From assembly GCF_000975095.1 (NCBI RefSeq), contig NZ_BBRD01000001.1, positions 1,693,467-1,757,466 on the forward strand: a stretch of DNA of 64,000 nt, written 5' to 3'. Below, piece by piece: positions 20,042 through 29,686 of the stretch (positions are counted from its first letter, which is position 1; each line of letters opens with the position of its first letter). Made by a program: the position numbers and the translations under genes. The DNA is from Demequina aestuarii (GTDB lineage Bacteria; Actinomycetota; Actinomycetes; Actinomycetales; Demequinaceae). The notes beneath the pieces were generated by a model, which had not been told where the DNA came from, did no database searches, and worked only from the letters and a program-made list of their open reading frames with translations.

Positions 20042-20304
20042 AGGGAAGTCGCTCCATTCTGTGGGAGCAGGCCAGGCGAACTCAAAGGGGCTTGGTAAGT
20101 GCCTCACTGATCGTCAGTCGACATGCCCAGACTCGTAGCCGCGGTGTCACACGCGGGGATTCTGCCCATCTCCACCGAGGATCAGCGTTCAGCCGGCCTG
20201 CCAGGTGTATGAAATTGGGCGCCGCCACTGCTGGCGGGCCGAGTCCATGCTATCAGCCGATGCGCACCTGGGGTTGAGGCGTGTCGTAACCGGGACAAAT
20301 GAAA

Positions 20305-20346
20305 GGCCCGGCCGCTCGACTCTCGGAAGAGAGGAGCAGCCGGGCC
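20305..20346 (-). terminator. Terminator between rpsO and pnp
   Basis: GGCCCGGC (20305-20312) pairs with GCCGGGCC (20339-20346); additional pairing of CTCTC with GAGAG extends the stem inward. On the minus strand the hairpin is followed by the T-rich stretch TTTCATTTG, so it looks like an intrinsic terminator about 20 bases after rpsO. Some read-through to pnp is likely. Confidence 0.75.
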
Positions 20347-20364
20347 GAGCGCACCGGGCGCGCC

Positions 20365-20634
20365 TTAGCGGCGCAGGCCCAGGCGCTCAATCAGCGAGCG
20401 GTAACGCTCGATGTCGATGCGCGAGAGGTAGTTCAGCAGGTTGCGGCGCTGACCGACGAGCAGAAGCAGGCCACGACGCGAGTGGTGGTCGTGCTTGTGC
20501 ATCTTGAGGTGCTCGGTCAGGTCCGTGATGCGCTGCGTCAGCAGCGCGACCTGGACCTCGGGGGAGCCGGTGTCGCCCTCGGTCGTGGCGTACTCGGTCA
20601 TGATCTTCTTCTTCACAGCGGTATCGAGAGGCAT
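20365..20634 (-). CDS. rpsO: 30S ribosomal protein S15
   Basis: 89 residues, exact family length. The conserved [17 protein letters not shown] and [17 protein letters not shown] blocks, which contact 16S rRNA and the S15 translational operator, are intact. A pnp gene downstream is the classic arrangement. Confidence 0.98.
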   Translation of the reverse strand: MPLDTAVKKKIMTEYATTEGDTGSPEVQVALLTQRITDLTEHLKMHKHDHHSRRGLLLLVGQRRNLLNYLSRIDIERYRSLIERLGLRR

Positions 20635-20750
20635 CGACTAGCTCCTTGTGGTCTCGTTGCGCGGCGCACCCGGGCTGGTTCTCCGGGGCACTGGAATCCG
20701 CGGCCGTTCTACGGCGAAGATCAAGCATACCGGACGCGTGGCCGATCCGC

Positions 20751-20808
20751 GACGGCCACTCCTCAGGTGCGCGGGAGGTCGCCGGGGCCTCTCCCGTGGG
20801 TGGCCGTC
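20751..20808 (-). terminator. Possible terminator at the end of gluD
   Basis: GACGGCCAC (20751-20759) pairs perfectly with GTGGCCGTC (20800-20808), with inner GCGGGAG/CTCCCG complementarity. The structure covers the last codons and stop of gluD and lies before rpsO on the same strand, so it could end the gluABCD transcript. Because part is coding sequence the match could be incidental. Confidence 0.45.
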
Positions 20809-21692
20809 AAGCGGGCCGCCTCCGCGCCGCCCTCTGGCATCGGCGGTTCCCCCTCGTCGGCCTTCGCCACGTTGCCGGAACTACGCATGCGTCCCTCGAG
20901 CCAGATCGCGAGGCGCGAGACCAGGATGTTGATGAGAATGTAGACCGTGGCGCCGACGAGGAAGACCGGGATGGTGTAGCGGTCTCCGAAGTACTCGCGC
21001 ATCGTTCGAATCTGCCGCAGGAGCTCAGAGTAGGCGATGATGTAGCCGAGCGAGGAGTCCTTGAGCAGCACCACCAACTGGCTCACCAGCGCCGGAAGCA
21101 TGATGCGGACGGCCTGCGGCATCTCGATGAGCACCGTGGTGCGCATGGTCGAGAGGCCGACGGACAAGCCCGCCTCCCGCTGCCCCGCCGGGAGCGCCGC
21201 AAGGCCTGCGCGCAAGATCTCCGCCACGACCGCCATGTTGTACACCACAAGCCCGAACACCACCGACCACAGCCCCGACCACCCGAAGCCGAACCTCGCG
21301 AGCACCATCATCAGCAGCACAGGCAGGCCGCGGAAGATCTCGGTGACGACCGTGGCGGATGCGCTGCCCAGCCGGTTGCGCAGTCCCCGACGGAGCACGC
21401 TCAGCGCGCCACCGAGAGCGAGGGCGAGCGGTGCCGCGATCACCGTCGCGAGCATCGTCGCGCCCAGCCCGCGCACGAGCAGTGCGTGCCATACATCGGC
21501 CGCCGTCTGCCCCTTGGGCGGGTCCCACAGCACGGACCAGCGGTCGTCGAAGATTCCCCGCTGGTTGAACGCGTAGATGATGTAGGCGAGCAGCGACACG
21601 AAGAACGCCGTGAAGACGATGTTGTAGACCACGTCCCGGCGCTTGGCCTTGGGCCCGGGGATGTCATAGAGAACGGAGGCTTGTGAGCTCAT
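20763..21692 (-). CDS. gluD: Amino-acid (glutamate-type) ABC transporter permease GluD
   Basis: 309 residues, five or more transmembrane helices; long N-terminal segment before the core, as in GluD of corynebacteria. The cytoplasmic EAA-type loop reads EILRAGLAALPAGQREAGLS and binds the ATPase GluA. ATG overlaps the gluC stop by 4 nt. The tail (last 40 residues) is hydrophilic and Gly/Pro-rich. Confidence 0.9.
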   Translation of the reverse strand: MSSQASVLYDIPGPKAKRRDVVYNIVFTAFFVSLLAYIIYAFNQRGIFDDRWSVLWDPPKGQTAADVWHALLVRGLGATMLATVIAAPLALALGGALSVLRRGLRNRLGSASATVVTEIFRGLPVLLMMVLARFGFGWSGLWSVVFGLVVYNMAVVAEILRAGLAALPAGQREAGLSVGLSTMRTTVLIEMPQAVRIMLPALVSQLVVLLKDSSLGYIIAYSELLRQIRTMREYFGDRYTIPVFLVGATVYILINILVSRLAIWLEGRMRSSGNVAKADEGEPPMPEGGAEAARLTATHGRGPGDLPRT

Positions 21693-22342
21693 CGCGCGAA
21701 CGCCACCCTCTTCTCGACCTGCGAGGCCAGTAGTCCGAGCGGGATCGTGATCAGCAGGTACATCAGACCGATTCCGACGATCACCTCGATCACGTCACCG
21801 GGGTAGCGATTCGCCAGCCTCTGTGAGACCGCGACCAGTTCGGTGAAGGCGAACCCGGCCGCGACGGACGTGTTCTTCGTCAGGGCGATCAGCACGGAGA
21901 TGAGCGGAGGGATGGCCGACCGCCACGCCTGCGGCAGCACGACCCTCATCAGGGTCTGCGAGAACGTCATTCCCACCGAGCGGGAGGCCTCGGCCTGGCC
22001 GATGCCGACCGAGTTGACCCCCGATCTCAGCGCCTCGCACACGAAAGAACTGGTGTACAGGCTGAGAGAGACGACTGCGGGCCAGAACCCGAGATCGGGA
22101 AACACGAACCCGACAGATGGAGCCACGAACACCCAGAAGAAGAACATCAGCGTCAGAGGCGTGTTGCGCACGATCTCCACGTACAGCGCACCGAAGGTGC
22201 GCAGCGGGCCGATGGGCGACACGCGGAAGGCAGCGAGGACCGTGCCCCACACCAGTGCAATCGCGCCAGAGACGGCCGTCAGCGACAGCGTGGCGAGAAA
22301 GCCGCCCCACACGAGGCCAAACTCCTCGATGAAGGTGATCAC
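21689..22342 (-). CDS. gluC: Amino-acid (glutamate-type) ABC transporter permease GluC
   Basis: 217 residues, HisM/GlnP type with about five helices; the EAA loop CEALRSGVNSVGIGQAEAS is present. GTG start with AGGGAG at good spacing. A strong hairpin lies immediately upstream, between gluB and gluC. Confidence 0.9.
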   Translation of the reverse strand: MITFIEEFGLVWGGFLATLSLTAVSGAIALVWGTVLAAFRVSPIGPLRTFGALYVEIVRNTPLTLMFFFWVFVAPSVGFVFPDLGFWPAVVSLSLYTSSFVCEALRSGVNSVGIGQAEASRSVGMTFSQTLMRVVLPQAWRSAIPPLISVLIALTKNTSVAAGFAFTELVAVSQRLANRYPGDVIEVIVGIGLMYLLITIPLGLLASQVEKRVAFAR

Positions 22343-22364
22343 CGACGCTCCCTTCAGGTGTGCG

Positions 22365-22397
22365 AGCGTGGCCCCTCCCCGCAGGAGGGGCCACGCT
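22365..22397 (-). repeat. Perfect 14-bp hairpin between gluB and gluC
   Basis: AGCGTGGCCCCTCC (22365-22378) pairs perfectly with GGAGGGGCCACGCT (22384-22397) around a 5-base loop. It starts 10 bases after the gluB stop. No U-run follows, so it probably protects the gluB mRNA 3' end and lowers downstream permease output rather than fully terminating. Confidence 0.8.
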
Positions 22398-22406
22398 GCG
22401 GTTCAA

Positions 22407-23270
22407 CTACTCGACTTCGTAGCGGTCGACCATCGGCACCTCAGGCTCGGGCAGCACCGTGCCCGCGGTCTCGTTCCACGCGTCGAGCCAGCGGCCGTCG
22501 TCGAATGCCTCCTCCAGCAGGTCGTTGATCCACATGCGGAACTCCGTGTCGTCGCGCGCGAGGCCGATGCCATAGGGCTCCTCGGTGAACGGCTCGCCGA
22601 CCACCTGGAAGGCGTCATCCTCCGCGACGTAGCCCGCGAGGATCACGTTGTCGGTGGTCACCACGTCGACCTGGCCGTTGCGCAGCGGCTCGAGGCAGTC
22701 CGTGTAGGACGCGAACAGCTCGAGTTGAGCGTCCGGGTAGTTCTCCTCGATGTTCGCCGCAGGAGTGGATCCTTCGACGGAGCAGACCCTCTTGCCCGCG
22801 AGGTCGTCGGGGCCCTGGATCTCGTCGTTGTCCGCCAGCGTCATCAGCGCCTGGCCAGCGTTGTAGTACGGGCCGGCGAAGCTGATGCGTTCCTTGCGCT
22901 CGTCGTTGATGGTGTACGTCGCCACCACGATGTCAACGGTGCCGTCTTCCACGAACTGCTCTCGGTTCGCGGACACCGTCTCGGTCCATTCAATGCCGTC
23001 CTCGGGGATTCCTAGTTCCGCGGCGATGATCCTGCCGATCTCGACGTCGAAGCCCTCTGGCGTGCCGTCCGGAGCAACGAGGCCGAACAGCGGCTGGTCG
23101 AACTTGGTGCCGATGGTGATCTCGCCGGCGTCCGCCAGCGCCGCCATCGTCGACCCCTCGGGGAACTCCCCTGGCTCAACGTCGGCGACCTCTCCGTCAT
23201 CGGACCCGCACGCCGCGAGGGCGAGCACTGCAACCGCACCGAGCGCGGCCATCTTGGTTCGTGTGAACAT
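22407..23270 (-). CDS. gluB: Amino-acid ABC transporter substrate-binding lipoprotein GluB
   Basis: 287 residues. Signal peptide with lipobox LALAAC (lipidated Cys about 20), then a type 2 periplasmic-binding fold: TIGTKFDQPLFG, GFDVEIGRIIAAELG and the ligand-binding VATYTINDERKERISFAGPY block, typical of Glu/Gln binders. ATG 23270 is preceded by AGGAGA; longer starts add non-signal sequence. Delivers amino acid to GluC/GluD. Followed by a strong hairpin. Confidence 0.93.
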   Translation of the reverse strand: MFTRTKMAALGAVAVLALAACGSDDGEVADVEPGEFPEGSTMAALADAGEITIGTKFDQPLFGLVAPDGTPEGFDVEIGRIIAAELGIPEDGIEWTETVSANREQFVEDGTVDIVVATYTINDERKERISFAGPYYNAGQALMTLADNDEIQGPDDLAGKRVCSVEGSTPAANIEENYPDAQLELFASYTDCLEPLRNGQVDVVTTDNVILAGYVAEDDAFQVVGEPFTEEPYGIGLARDDTEFRMWINDLLEEAFDDGRWLDAWNETAGTVLPEPEVPMVDRYEVE

Positions 23271-23332
23271 GGTGTCTCCTCTCTCCCGCCCCGAGGATGG
23301 CCCGGGGCCCTTACGCACCGCGTGCGTCAAGT

Positions 23333-24106
23333 TCAATGCGTGAGAATCTTCGACAGGAAGTCCTGCGCACGACTGGTCTGGGGGTTCGTGAAGAACTCCT
23401 CCGGAGTAGCCTCCTCCATGACTCTTCCGTCGGCCATGAACACGACCCGGTTCGCTGCCTTCCGTGCGAAACCCATCTCGTGAGTCACGACGATCATCGT
23501 CATGCCGTCCTTGGCGAGGTCGGTCATGACGTCCAGAACCTCATTGATCATCTCGGGGTCCAGTGCCGAGGTGGGCTCGTCGAAGAGCATCACCTTGGGC
23601 TGCATCGCGAGCGACCGCGCGATCGCCACGCGCTGCTGCTGCCCGCCGGAGAGCTGCGCCGGCAGCTTGTCCGACTGGTTGGCCACCCCGACTCGCTCGA
23701 GCAGCGCCATCGCCTGCTCGCGCGCTTGTCGCTTAGGGGTGTGCCGCACCTGAGTGGGACCGAGGGTGACGTTCTCAAGAATTGTCTTGTGGGCGAACAG
23801 GTTGAAGGACTGGAAGACCATGCCCACGTCGGCGCGAAGCTGAGCGAGCGCCTTGCCCTCGTCGGGCAGCTTCACGCCGTCGACCGAGATGGTGCCGCTG
23901 TCGATGGTCTCGAGGCGGTTGATCGCCCGGCACAGGGTGGACTTTCCTGCGCCGGAGGGGCCGATGACGACCACGACCTCGCCGCGCCGCACCGTCAGGT
24001 TGATGTCCTCCAGGACGTGCAGGTCTCCGAAGTGCTTGTTGACGTGATCGAGCACGACCAGCGGCTCGCCGCTACCGACCTCGACCGACCCTGGGGCTTC
24101 GTCCAT
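23333..24106 (-). CDS. gluA: Amino-acid ABC transporter ATP-binding protein GluA
   Basis: 257 residues. Walker [11 protein letters not shown]-loop VFQSFNLF, signature [15 protein letters not shown], Walker [12 protein letters not shown] and the switch His in VVTHEMGFA are intact. First gene of the gluABCD order. A TATGGT hexamer (minus strand) ends 6 bases before the ATG, which would make the transcript nearly leaderless, but no good -35 is visible. Confidence 0.94.
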   Translation of the reverse strand: MDEAPGSVEVGSGEPLVVLDHVNKHFGDLHVLEDINLTVRRGEVVVVIGPSGAGKSTLCRAINRLETIDSGTISVDGVKLPDEGKALAQLRADVGMVFQSFNLFAHKTILENVTLGPTQVRHTPKRQAREQAMALLERVGVANQSDKLPAQLSGGQQQRVAIARSLAMQPKVMLFDEPTSALDPEMINEVLDVMTDLAKDGMTMIVVTHEMGFARKAANRVVFMADGRVMEEATPEEFFTNPQTSRAQDFLSKILTH

Positions 24107-24145
24107 CTACCGACCATAGCCCCAGATGTCCGTGTTTGGCCTGGT

Positions 24146-25129
24146 TTAATCGACTTGTAACATTTGACGGCTCCACGCGACGTCGGCGGCAAGGGCGTCC
24201 TTGAGCCCCTCGAGCGAACCGAAGTCGAGCATGGGCCGTCGCCACTCGACGAGGTCGAAGGCGACGTCCGCGCCGTAGAGATCCAGCCCCGATCGGTCGA
24301 AGGCGAACCCCTCGACGCGCAGCCCCTTGGCCCCGACGGTGTAGTTGATGCCGATGCTGATCGCGGTCGCGAGCGGCTCCCCCACCAGCGCCGCTGCGCG
24401 CTCGTTGTCCCGGCCGTCGAGCACCGTCATCCAGCCCGCGTAGACGCCGTGGCGCGGCACCATACCGCCGGTGACGTCGAGGTTCGCGGTGGGGAAGCCG
24501 ATCTCGCGGCCCAGCTTGTCGCCGTCGACGACGACTCCCCGCAGGCGGTGCGGCCTGCCGAGCACCACCGCTGCCTCCCGCATGCGACCGTCGTCGAGCA
24601 GCTCCCGCACCCACGTCGACGACCATCGGCGCCCGGTATCCGACACCGCGCACGCGTCATCCACGACGTCAGTCTCGAAGCCCATGGTCGCGCCGATCGC
24701 CCGCATGGTCTCGACATCGCCCGCATTGCCGCGACCGAACTTGGTGTCGGCGCCGACGACGACGGTCGCCGCGCCCAGACCGTCGACGAGCCAGCGACGC
24801 ACGAACTCCTGCGGCGTCTGGCTGGCGAACTCCAGCGTGTACGGCACCACGAGGACGCCGTCCAGGCCGGTCTCCGCCAGCCGGTCGAGCTTGTCGTCGA
24901 GACCGGTGATCAGCACGGGAGGGTGCTCGGGATCGTGAACGGCCTTGGGATGCGGTTCGAAGGTCATCGCGACGGCGCGATGACCGCGCTCGCGCGCATC
25001 GGCCACCATCTGGGCGAGCACGGCCTGGTGACCGCGGTGCACACCGTCGAAGTTGCCCAGCGTGACAGCCGTGGGCCCGAGGTCAGCAGGTACGTCGTCG
25101 AGCGAGCGCCAGATCTGCATGGCGCTCAT
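24146..25129 (-). CDS. ribF: Bifunctional riboflavin kinase/FAD synthetase
   Basis: 327 residues. N-terminal FMN adenylyltransferase domain with LGNFDGVHRGH and the MTFEPHP motif; C-terminal riboflavin kinase with GREIGFPTANLDV and the TVGAKGLRVEGFAFD region. It makes FMN and FAD from riboflavin. ATG overlaps the truB stop by 4 nt, which supports this start over the internal ATG three codons on. End of the infB-type operon. Confidence 0.95.
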   Translation of the reverse strand: MSAMQIWRSLDDVPADLGPTAVTLGNFDGVHRGHQAVLAQMVADARERGHRAVAMTFEPHPKAVHDPEHPPVLITGLDDKLDRLAETGLDGVLVVPYTLEFASQTPQEFVRRWLVDGLGAATVVVGADTKFGRGNAGDVETMRAIGATMGFETDVVDDACAVSDTGRRWSSTWVRELLDDGRMREAAVVLGRPHRLRGVVVDGDKLGREIGFPTANLDVTGGMVPRHGVYAGWMTVLDGRDNERAAALVGEPLATAISIGINYTVGAKGLRVEGFAFDRSGLDLYGADVAFDLVEWRRPMLDFGSLEGLKDALAADVAWSRQMLQVD

Positions 25130-26100
25130 TGTGCCTTGCCTGATGCCGGCTCGGTCACCGACGGCCGGAACACCACCGCAGGACGGAGCACATCACCCCG
25201 CGGCTCGAGCACCGCCACGAGGTCGCCGTCCGGCGCAAGCCCCGCGAAGGGCCCCTCCCCAGCATCGACGTCGCCCAGCGCCGATGCCGGGATCGCCTGA
25301 CCATAGCCCAGCGCCCGTGCCTCGGGCTCGCTCAGGCGAAGCGTGGGAAGAACGGCCGATGCGGCATCGCCAAGCGGCACGCGCGGCACCTCGGCGCCGG
25401 TGTCGACGAGGGCGGAGAGGTCGTCAAGGGTGTGAGCGTCGGACAGCGTCAGGCCGCCCACGCGGGTGCGCCTCAGCGCCGTGAGGTGGCCGCCGACTCC
25501 CCTGCCATCCACGGTCAGGGCCGTGCCGAGGTCGCGGGCGAGCGCCCTCACGTACGTGCCGGAGGACACCTCGACGTGAACGTCGAGGTCGAGGACGTCA
25601 CCGTTCCGTCGGATGTCGAGGACGTCGAACGCACTCACCGTCACCGGACGTGCGGGGATCTCGACGGCCTCGCCGTCACGAGCGCGCTTGTAGGCGCGCT
25701 GTCCGTCGATCTTGATCGCGCTGACCGTGCTGGGCACCTGGGAGATGTCGCCCGTCAGCGCCGCGACCGCATCGGCGATCGCGGAGTCCGTCACCGCGGA
25801 GGCATCGCACGACGCCGTGACCTCGCCCTCGGCGTCGTCTGTGACGGTGGACTGGCCGAGCCGAATGGTCGCGTCGTACGCCTTGTCGTGCCCCACGATG
25901 TAGGTGAGGAGGCGTGTAGCGCGCCCGATCCCCACCACCAGCACGCCGGTGGCCATGGGATCGAGCGTGCCCGCGTGGCCCACCTTGCGCGTGCCAGCGA
26001 GCCTGCGCATCCGGCCCACGACGTCATGAGACGTCCAGCCGGCGGGCTTGTCGACGATCACGAGCCCAGGAGTGGGCTCGGGCTTAGGAGCCTTCGCCAT
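25126..26100 (-). CDS. truB: tRNA pseudouridine(55) synthase
   Basis: 324 residues from ATG 26100. Conserved DKPAGWTSHDVV, then GHAGTLDPMATGVL with the catalytic aspartate, and RAYKRARDGE. A C-terminal PUA-like domain follows. It makes pseudouridine-55 in the T loop of tRNAs. The start overlaps the 3' end of rbfA by 17 nt; longer upstream starts lie entirely inside rbfA. Confidence 0.94.
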   Translation of the reverse strand: MAKAPKPEPTPGLVIVDKPAGWTSHDVVGRMRRLAGTRKVGHAGTLDPMATGVLVVGIGRATRLLTYIVGHDKAYDATIRLGQSTVTDDAEGEVTASCDASAVTDSAIADAVAALTGDISQVPSTVSAIKIDGQRAYKRARDGEAVEIPARPVTVSAFDVLDIRRNGDVLDLDVHVEVSSGTYVRALARDLGTALTVDGRGVGGHLTALRRTRVGGLTLSDAHTLDDLSALVDTGAEVPRVPLGDAASAVLPTLRLSEPEARALGYGQAIPASALGDVDAGEGPFAGLAPDGDLVAVLEPRGDVLRPAVVFRPSVTEPASGKAQ

Positions 26101-26545
26101 CCGCGTCGCGACCGTCAGCATCCCGGTCTTCTGGACGACGATAAGGGTCCTCGTCACCCGCATACGCCGCGTTCTCACGCAGCTTGGCGAGTTCGGCGTC
26201 ACGCTGTGCGGCCTCGTGCAGAGCCTTGTCCAGCGTCGCCGCCGTCTCCGGCACCGCGTCGAGGTGGAATTCGAGCGACGGCGTCAGCCTGATGCCGAGC
26301 TCCTTGCCCATCAAGGAGCGCAGCCGCCCCTTGGCGGAGGCGAGGGCGGCGGCCGTGGCCGCGCGCTCCTCGTCCCCGCCGTACACGGTGTAGAAGACGG
26401 ACGCCTGCTGCAGGTCGCCGGTGACGCGAACATCGGTCACCGTGACGAAACCCAGGCGAGGGTCCTTGATCTCCTTCTCGAGCGCACGGGCCATCAATTT
26501 CTTGATGGTTCCCGCGAGCCGGAGAGCGCGTGCACTGTCTGCCAT
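26084..26545 (-). CDS. rbfA: 30S ribosome-binding factor RbfA
   Basis: 153 residues. KH-like fold with RLAGTIKKLMARALEKEIKD and GFVTVTDVRVTGDLQQASVF, ending with an acidic Asp/Arg-rich tail. It assists late 30S maturation. Start overlaps the infB stop as TGATG. Confidence 0.95.
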   Translation of the reverse strand: MADSARALRLAGTIKKLMARALEKEIKDPRLGFVTVTDVRVTGDLQQASVFYTVYGGDEERAATAAALASAKGRLRSLMGKELGIRLTPSLEFHLDAVPETAATLDKALHEAAQRDAELAKLRENAAYAGDEDPYRRPEDRDADGRDADGEGS

Positions 26546-29256
26546 CAGGACCTCGGAATCTCGACCATCTCGAAGGTCTCGATCATGTCCCCGACACGGA
26601 TGTCGTTGAACTTGCCCAGACCGATACCGCACTCGAAGCCGTCCTTGACCTCGGTGGCGTCGTCCTTGAAGCGACGCAGGGTATCGATGGTCGGCTCGCC
26701 GATCACCACTCCCTCGCGCACGACCTTCGCCTTGGCGTTGCGACGGATCACGCCGTTGCGCACCAGGCATCCGGCGATGTTGCCGAACTTGGAGCTGCGG
26801 AAGATCTCCATGACCTCTGCACCACCGGTCTGACGCTCCTCGTACTCGGGCTTGAGCATGCCGGTGAGCGACGCCTCGACGTCCTCGAGCACGCGGTAGA
26901 TCACCGAGTAGAAGCGCATGTCCACGCCCTCGCGGTCCGCGAGGTCCTGGACGCGCTCGGCAGGACGGACATTGAACCCCAGGATGATCGCGTTGTCGAC
27001 CGTCGCCAGGTTCACGTCGTTCTGCGTCACGGCGCCCACGCCGCGGTGGATGATGCGCAGGTCGACCTGCTCGCCCACATCGATCTGCAGCAGAGCGTCC
27101 TCGAGCGCCTCGACGGCACCCGACACGTCTCCCTTGATGATGAGGTTGAGGGTGTCGACCTTGCCCTCCTCGATGGCCTTCGTGAAGTCCTCGAGGCTGA
27201 TGCGCTTGCGGCGCTTCGCGAGCTGCGCGGCCCGCTCGGCGGCCTCGCGCTTCTCGGCGATCTGACGCGCAGTGCGGTCGTCGTCCGCCACCAGGAACGT
27301 GTCTCCCGCTCCTGGCACCGAGGTCAGACCGATGACCAGCACGGGACGGGCAGGAAGAGCCTCCTGCACCGGGTTGTCGTGCTCGTCGAACATCGCACGG
27401 ACGCGGCCGTGAGCCGTTCCGGCCACGATCGAGTCGCCGACACGCAGCGTTCCCGAGTTGACGAGGACGGTCGCCACGGCGCCGCGGCCCTTGTCGAGGT
27501 GAGCCTCGACGGCCACACCGCGAGCGTCCTTGTCGGGGTTCGCGCGCAGGTCGAGGCCGGCGTCTGCCGTGAGCAGCACCGCCTCGAGAAGCGCATCGAT
27601 GTTCTTGTTCTGGAGAGCAGAGACCTCGACGAACATCGTGTCGCCGCCCCACTCCTCAGCCACCAGGTTGTACTCGGTGAGCTGCTGACGGATCTTCTCC
27701 GGGTTCGCCCCTTCGGAGTCGATCTTGTTGATCGCCACCACGATGGGCACGTTGGCCGCCTGTGCGTGGTTGAGCGCCTCGATGGTCTGAGGCATCACGC
27801 CGTCGTCCGCCGCGACCACGAGGATCGCGATGTCGGTGACCTTCGCACCACGGGCACGCATGGCGGTGAACGCCTCGTGACCCGGGGTGTCGATGAACGT
27901 GATGGCACGGGTGATGCCTTCGTGCTCGTGGTGCACCTGGTAGGCGCCAATGTGCTGGGTGATGCCGCCGGCCTCGCCAGAGATGACGTCGGCCTTGCGG
28001 ATCGAGTCCAGCAGACGGGTCTTACCGTGATCGACGTGACCCATGACGGTGACGACCGGGGGACGCTGCTCGAGGTCCTCGTCGGTCTCCGCCTCGAGCT
28101 CGGCCTCGATGTCGAGGCCGAAGTCCTCGAGGAGCTCGCGGTCCTCCTCCTCGGGGGACACGATCTGGATCCGGTAGCCCAGCTCCTCGCCGAGGGTCTC
28201 GAAGGTCTCCTCGTCGAGCGACTGCGTCGCGGTCGCCATCTCACCGAGGTGGAACAGCACCGTGACCAGCGACGCGGGGTTCACGTCGATCTTCTCGGCG
28301 AAGTCCGACAGCGTCGCACCGCGGCGCAGACGGATCAGCGTCTCGCCATTGCCCCGAGGGATCTGGACGCCGCCGATGGACGGCGCCTGCTGCTGCTCGT
28401 ACTCGGCCCGCTTGGCGCGCTTCGACTTCCGCGAGCGTGCGGGGCGTCCGCCCTGGCGCCCGAAGGCACCAGCGGTACCGCCACCGCGACCGCGTCCGCC
28501 GGCAGCAGGACGGCCACCGGGGCCGCCGAAGCCGGGACGGCCACCGGGGCCACCAGGACCACCGGCACCGCCGGGACCACCGCGGCCGCCGGGACCACCA
28601 GGGCCGCCGCGACCGGGGGTGCGGTTGGGCATCTGACCGGGCGAGGGACGGGGTCCCCTGCCGCCAGGTCCGGAGGAGGCGCCACCCGGTCCACCGGCGC
28701 CGGCAGGAGCGCCGGCGCCGCCAGGCGCGGGGGCACCGGGACGACCACCGGGACGAGCGCCGGGACGCTGCGTCTGGAACGGGTTGTTGCCTCCGGGGCG
28801 CGGACGCGGGCGAGGCCCAGGGGTGCGCTCGGAGAACGGGTTGTTGCCACCCGGGCGCGGACGCGGCTTCGGCATGTCCGAGGAGGACCCTGCGTCGGTG
28901 GCGGCGTCAGCATCAGCCGACGGGGCCGGAGGCGACGCGGGCGCCTGCTCCGACGGTGCGGGCGGCGCGGGAGTGGGTTCGGGGGCCGCGGCCTCAGGCT
29001 CCGGGGCCGCGGGCTTGGGGGCCGCAGGCTTGGGTCCGGGCTTGGCCGCGGGCTTGGGGGCCGACTTGGCAGCCGGGGCGGAGTCCGTCGTTGCGGGCGC
29101 TGCGGGGAAGGCTTCGCGAGCCTTGCGCACCACAGGCGCTTCCAGGGTCGACGACGGACCCTTGACGTATTCGCCGAGCTCGTTGAGCTTGGTGATCAGC
29201 GCTTTGCTCGGTACTCCGAGCTCTTTCGCGATCTCGTGAACGCGGGGCTTTGCCAC
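26545..29256 (-). CDS. infB: Translation initiation factor IF-2
   Basis: 903 residues from the GTG at 29256 (GGAGAA just upstream; [17 protein letters not shown] is the IF2 N-terminal fold). A Pro/Ala-rich and then Gly/Pro/Arg-rich disordered region (about 55-300) precedes the GTPase domain: GHVDHGKT (G1), DTPGHEAF (G3), NKID (G4). Domains II-IV follow. It places initiator tRNA on the 30S subunit. The Gly-Pro repeats make the DNA at about 28.45-28.85 kb internally repetitive. Confidence 0.97.
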   Translation of the reverse strand: MAKPRVHEIAKELGVPSKALITKLNELGEYVKGPSSTLEAPVVRKAREAFPAAPATTDSAPAAKSAPKPAAKPGPKPAAPKPAAPEPEAAAPEPTPAPPAPSEQAPASPPAPSADADAATDAGSSSDMPKPRPRPGGNNPFSERTPGPRPRPRPGGNNPFQTQRPGARPGGRPGAPAPGGAGAPAGAGGPGGASSGPGGRGPRPSPGQMPNRTPGRGGPGGPGGRGGPGGAGGPGGPGGRPGFGGPGGRPAAGGRGRGGGTAGAFGRQGGRPARSRKSKRAKRAEYEQQQAPSIGGVQIPRGNGETLIRLRRGATLSDFAEKIDVNPASLVTVLFHLGEMATATQSLDEETFETLGEELGYRIQIVSPEEEDRELLEDFGLDIEAELEAETDEDLEQRPPVVTVMGHVDHGKTRLLDSIRKADVISGEAGGITQHIGAYQVHHEHEGITRAITFIDTPGHEAFTAMRARGAKVTDIAILVVAADDGVMPQTIEALNHAQAANVPIVVAINKIDSEGANPEKIRQQLTEYNLVAEEWGGDTMFVEVSALQNKNIDALLEAVLLTADAGLDLRANPDKDARGVAVEAHLDKGRGAVATVLVNSGTLRVGDSIVAGTAHGRVRAMFDEHDNPVQEALPARPVLVIGLTSVPGAGDTFLVADDDRTARQIAEKREAAERAAQLAKRRKRISLEDFTKAIEEGKVDTLNLIIKGDVSGAVEALEDALLQIDVGEQVDLRIIHRGVGAVTQNDVNLATVDNAIILGFNVRPAERVQDLADREGVDMRFYSVIYRVLEDVEASLTGMLKPEYEERQTGGAEVMEIFRSSKFGNIAGCLVRNGVIRRNAKAKVVREGVVIGEPTIDTLRRFKDDATEVKDGFECGIGLGKFNDIRVGDMIETFEMVEIPRS

Positions 29257-29270
29257 AATTCTCCTGTCTC

Positions 29271-29295
29271 GGTTCGACCGAGGCAGGGTCGAACC
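29271..29295 (-). promoter_or_regulatory. Hairpin in the infB leader
   Basis: GGTTCGACC (29271-29279) and GGTCGAACC (29287-29295) are perfect complements with a 7-base loop, 15-39 bases before the infB start. An overlapping alternative stem, CTCGGT/ACCGAG (29268-29282) with a TCG loop, cannot form at the same time. This suggests a switchable or processed leader; function unproven. Confidence 0.5.
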
Positions 29296-29392
29296 ATCGT
29301 TACGGGTAGGCACTCATTGCGAGGCACTCATCAGACGACCATGGGCTTTCGTCCCGTTCTGTCGATGGCTGGATGGCGGGCGGCACGCGCAC

Positions 29393-29674
29393 TCACGCGT
29401 CCGGAAGGACGACGCCCGACGCATCGGCGCCGGGAAAGCGCAATGCTCTCCCGAACTGACGGCGTCGGAGTGCAAGTGCGATGCAGTCGGGATCAGGATG
29501 CAGCCACGCGCCCCGTCCCGGCTGACGTCCGTTCTCGTCGACGACCACACGGTCGCCCTCGAGCACGTATCGCACCAGAACCGACCGAGACGCCTTGCTG
29601 CGGCACCCGACACACGTCCGCACGGGAACGTGCGGGAGCGCGCCAGGGTCACCAGAAGGCTGTCTCGGCTTCAT
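29393..29674 (-). CDS. ylxR: YlxR-family RNA-binding protein (DUF448)
   Basis: 93 residues. PVRTCVGCRSK at the N-terminus and GRGAWLHPDPDC are the two conserved YlxR blocks. Always found between nusA and infB; shown in some bacteria to be a nucleoid- or RNA-associated regulator. Lies 12 bases downstream of nusA. Confidence 0.93.
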   Translation of the reverse strand: MKPRQPSGDPGALPHVPVRTCVGCRSKASRSVLVRYVLEGDRVVVDENGRQPGRGAWLHPDPDCIALALRRRQFGRALRFPGADASGVVLPDA

Positions 29675-29686
29675 CAGTCTAGCGCG

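Noticed and set aside
17798-20098. Plus-strand open frame of about 766 codons opposite pnp
   Set aside because: Mirror of the pnp reading frame; composition is typical of antisense noise and no motif is seen.
28430-28860. Tandem repeats that might be a CRISPR or satellite array
   Set aside because: They are in-frame Gly/Pro/Arg codon repeats of the disordered IF-2 region, without spacers.
26530-29682. Very long plus-strand open frame (over 1000 codons) opposite infB
   Set aside because: It is antisense to a certain IF-2 gene, its product is Arg/His/Leu-rich with no domain, and long spurious antisense frames are expected at this G+C.
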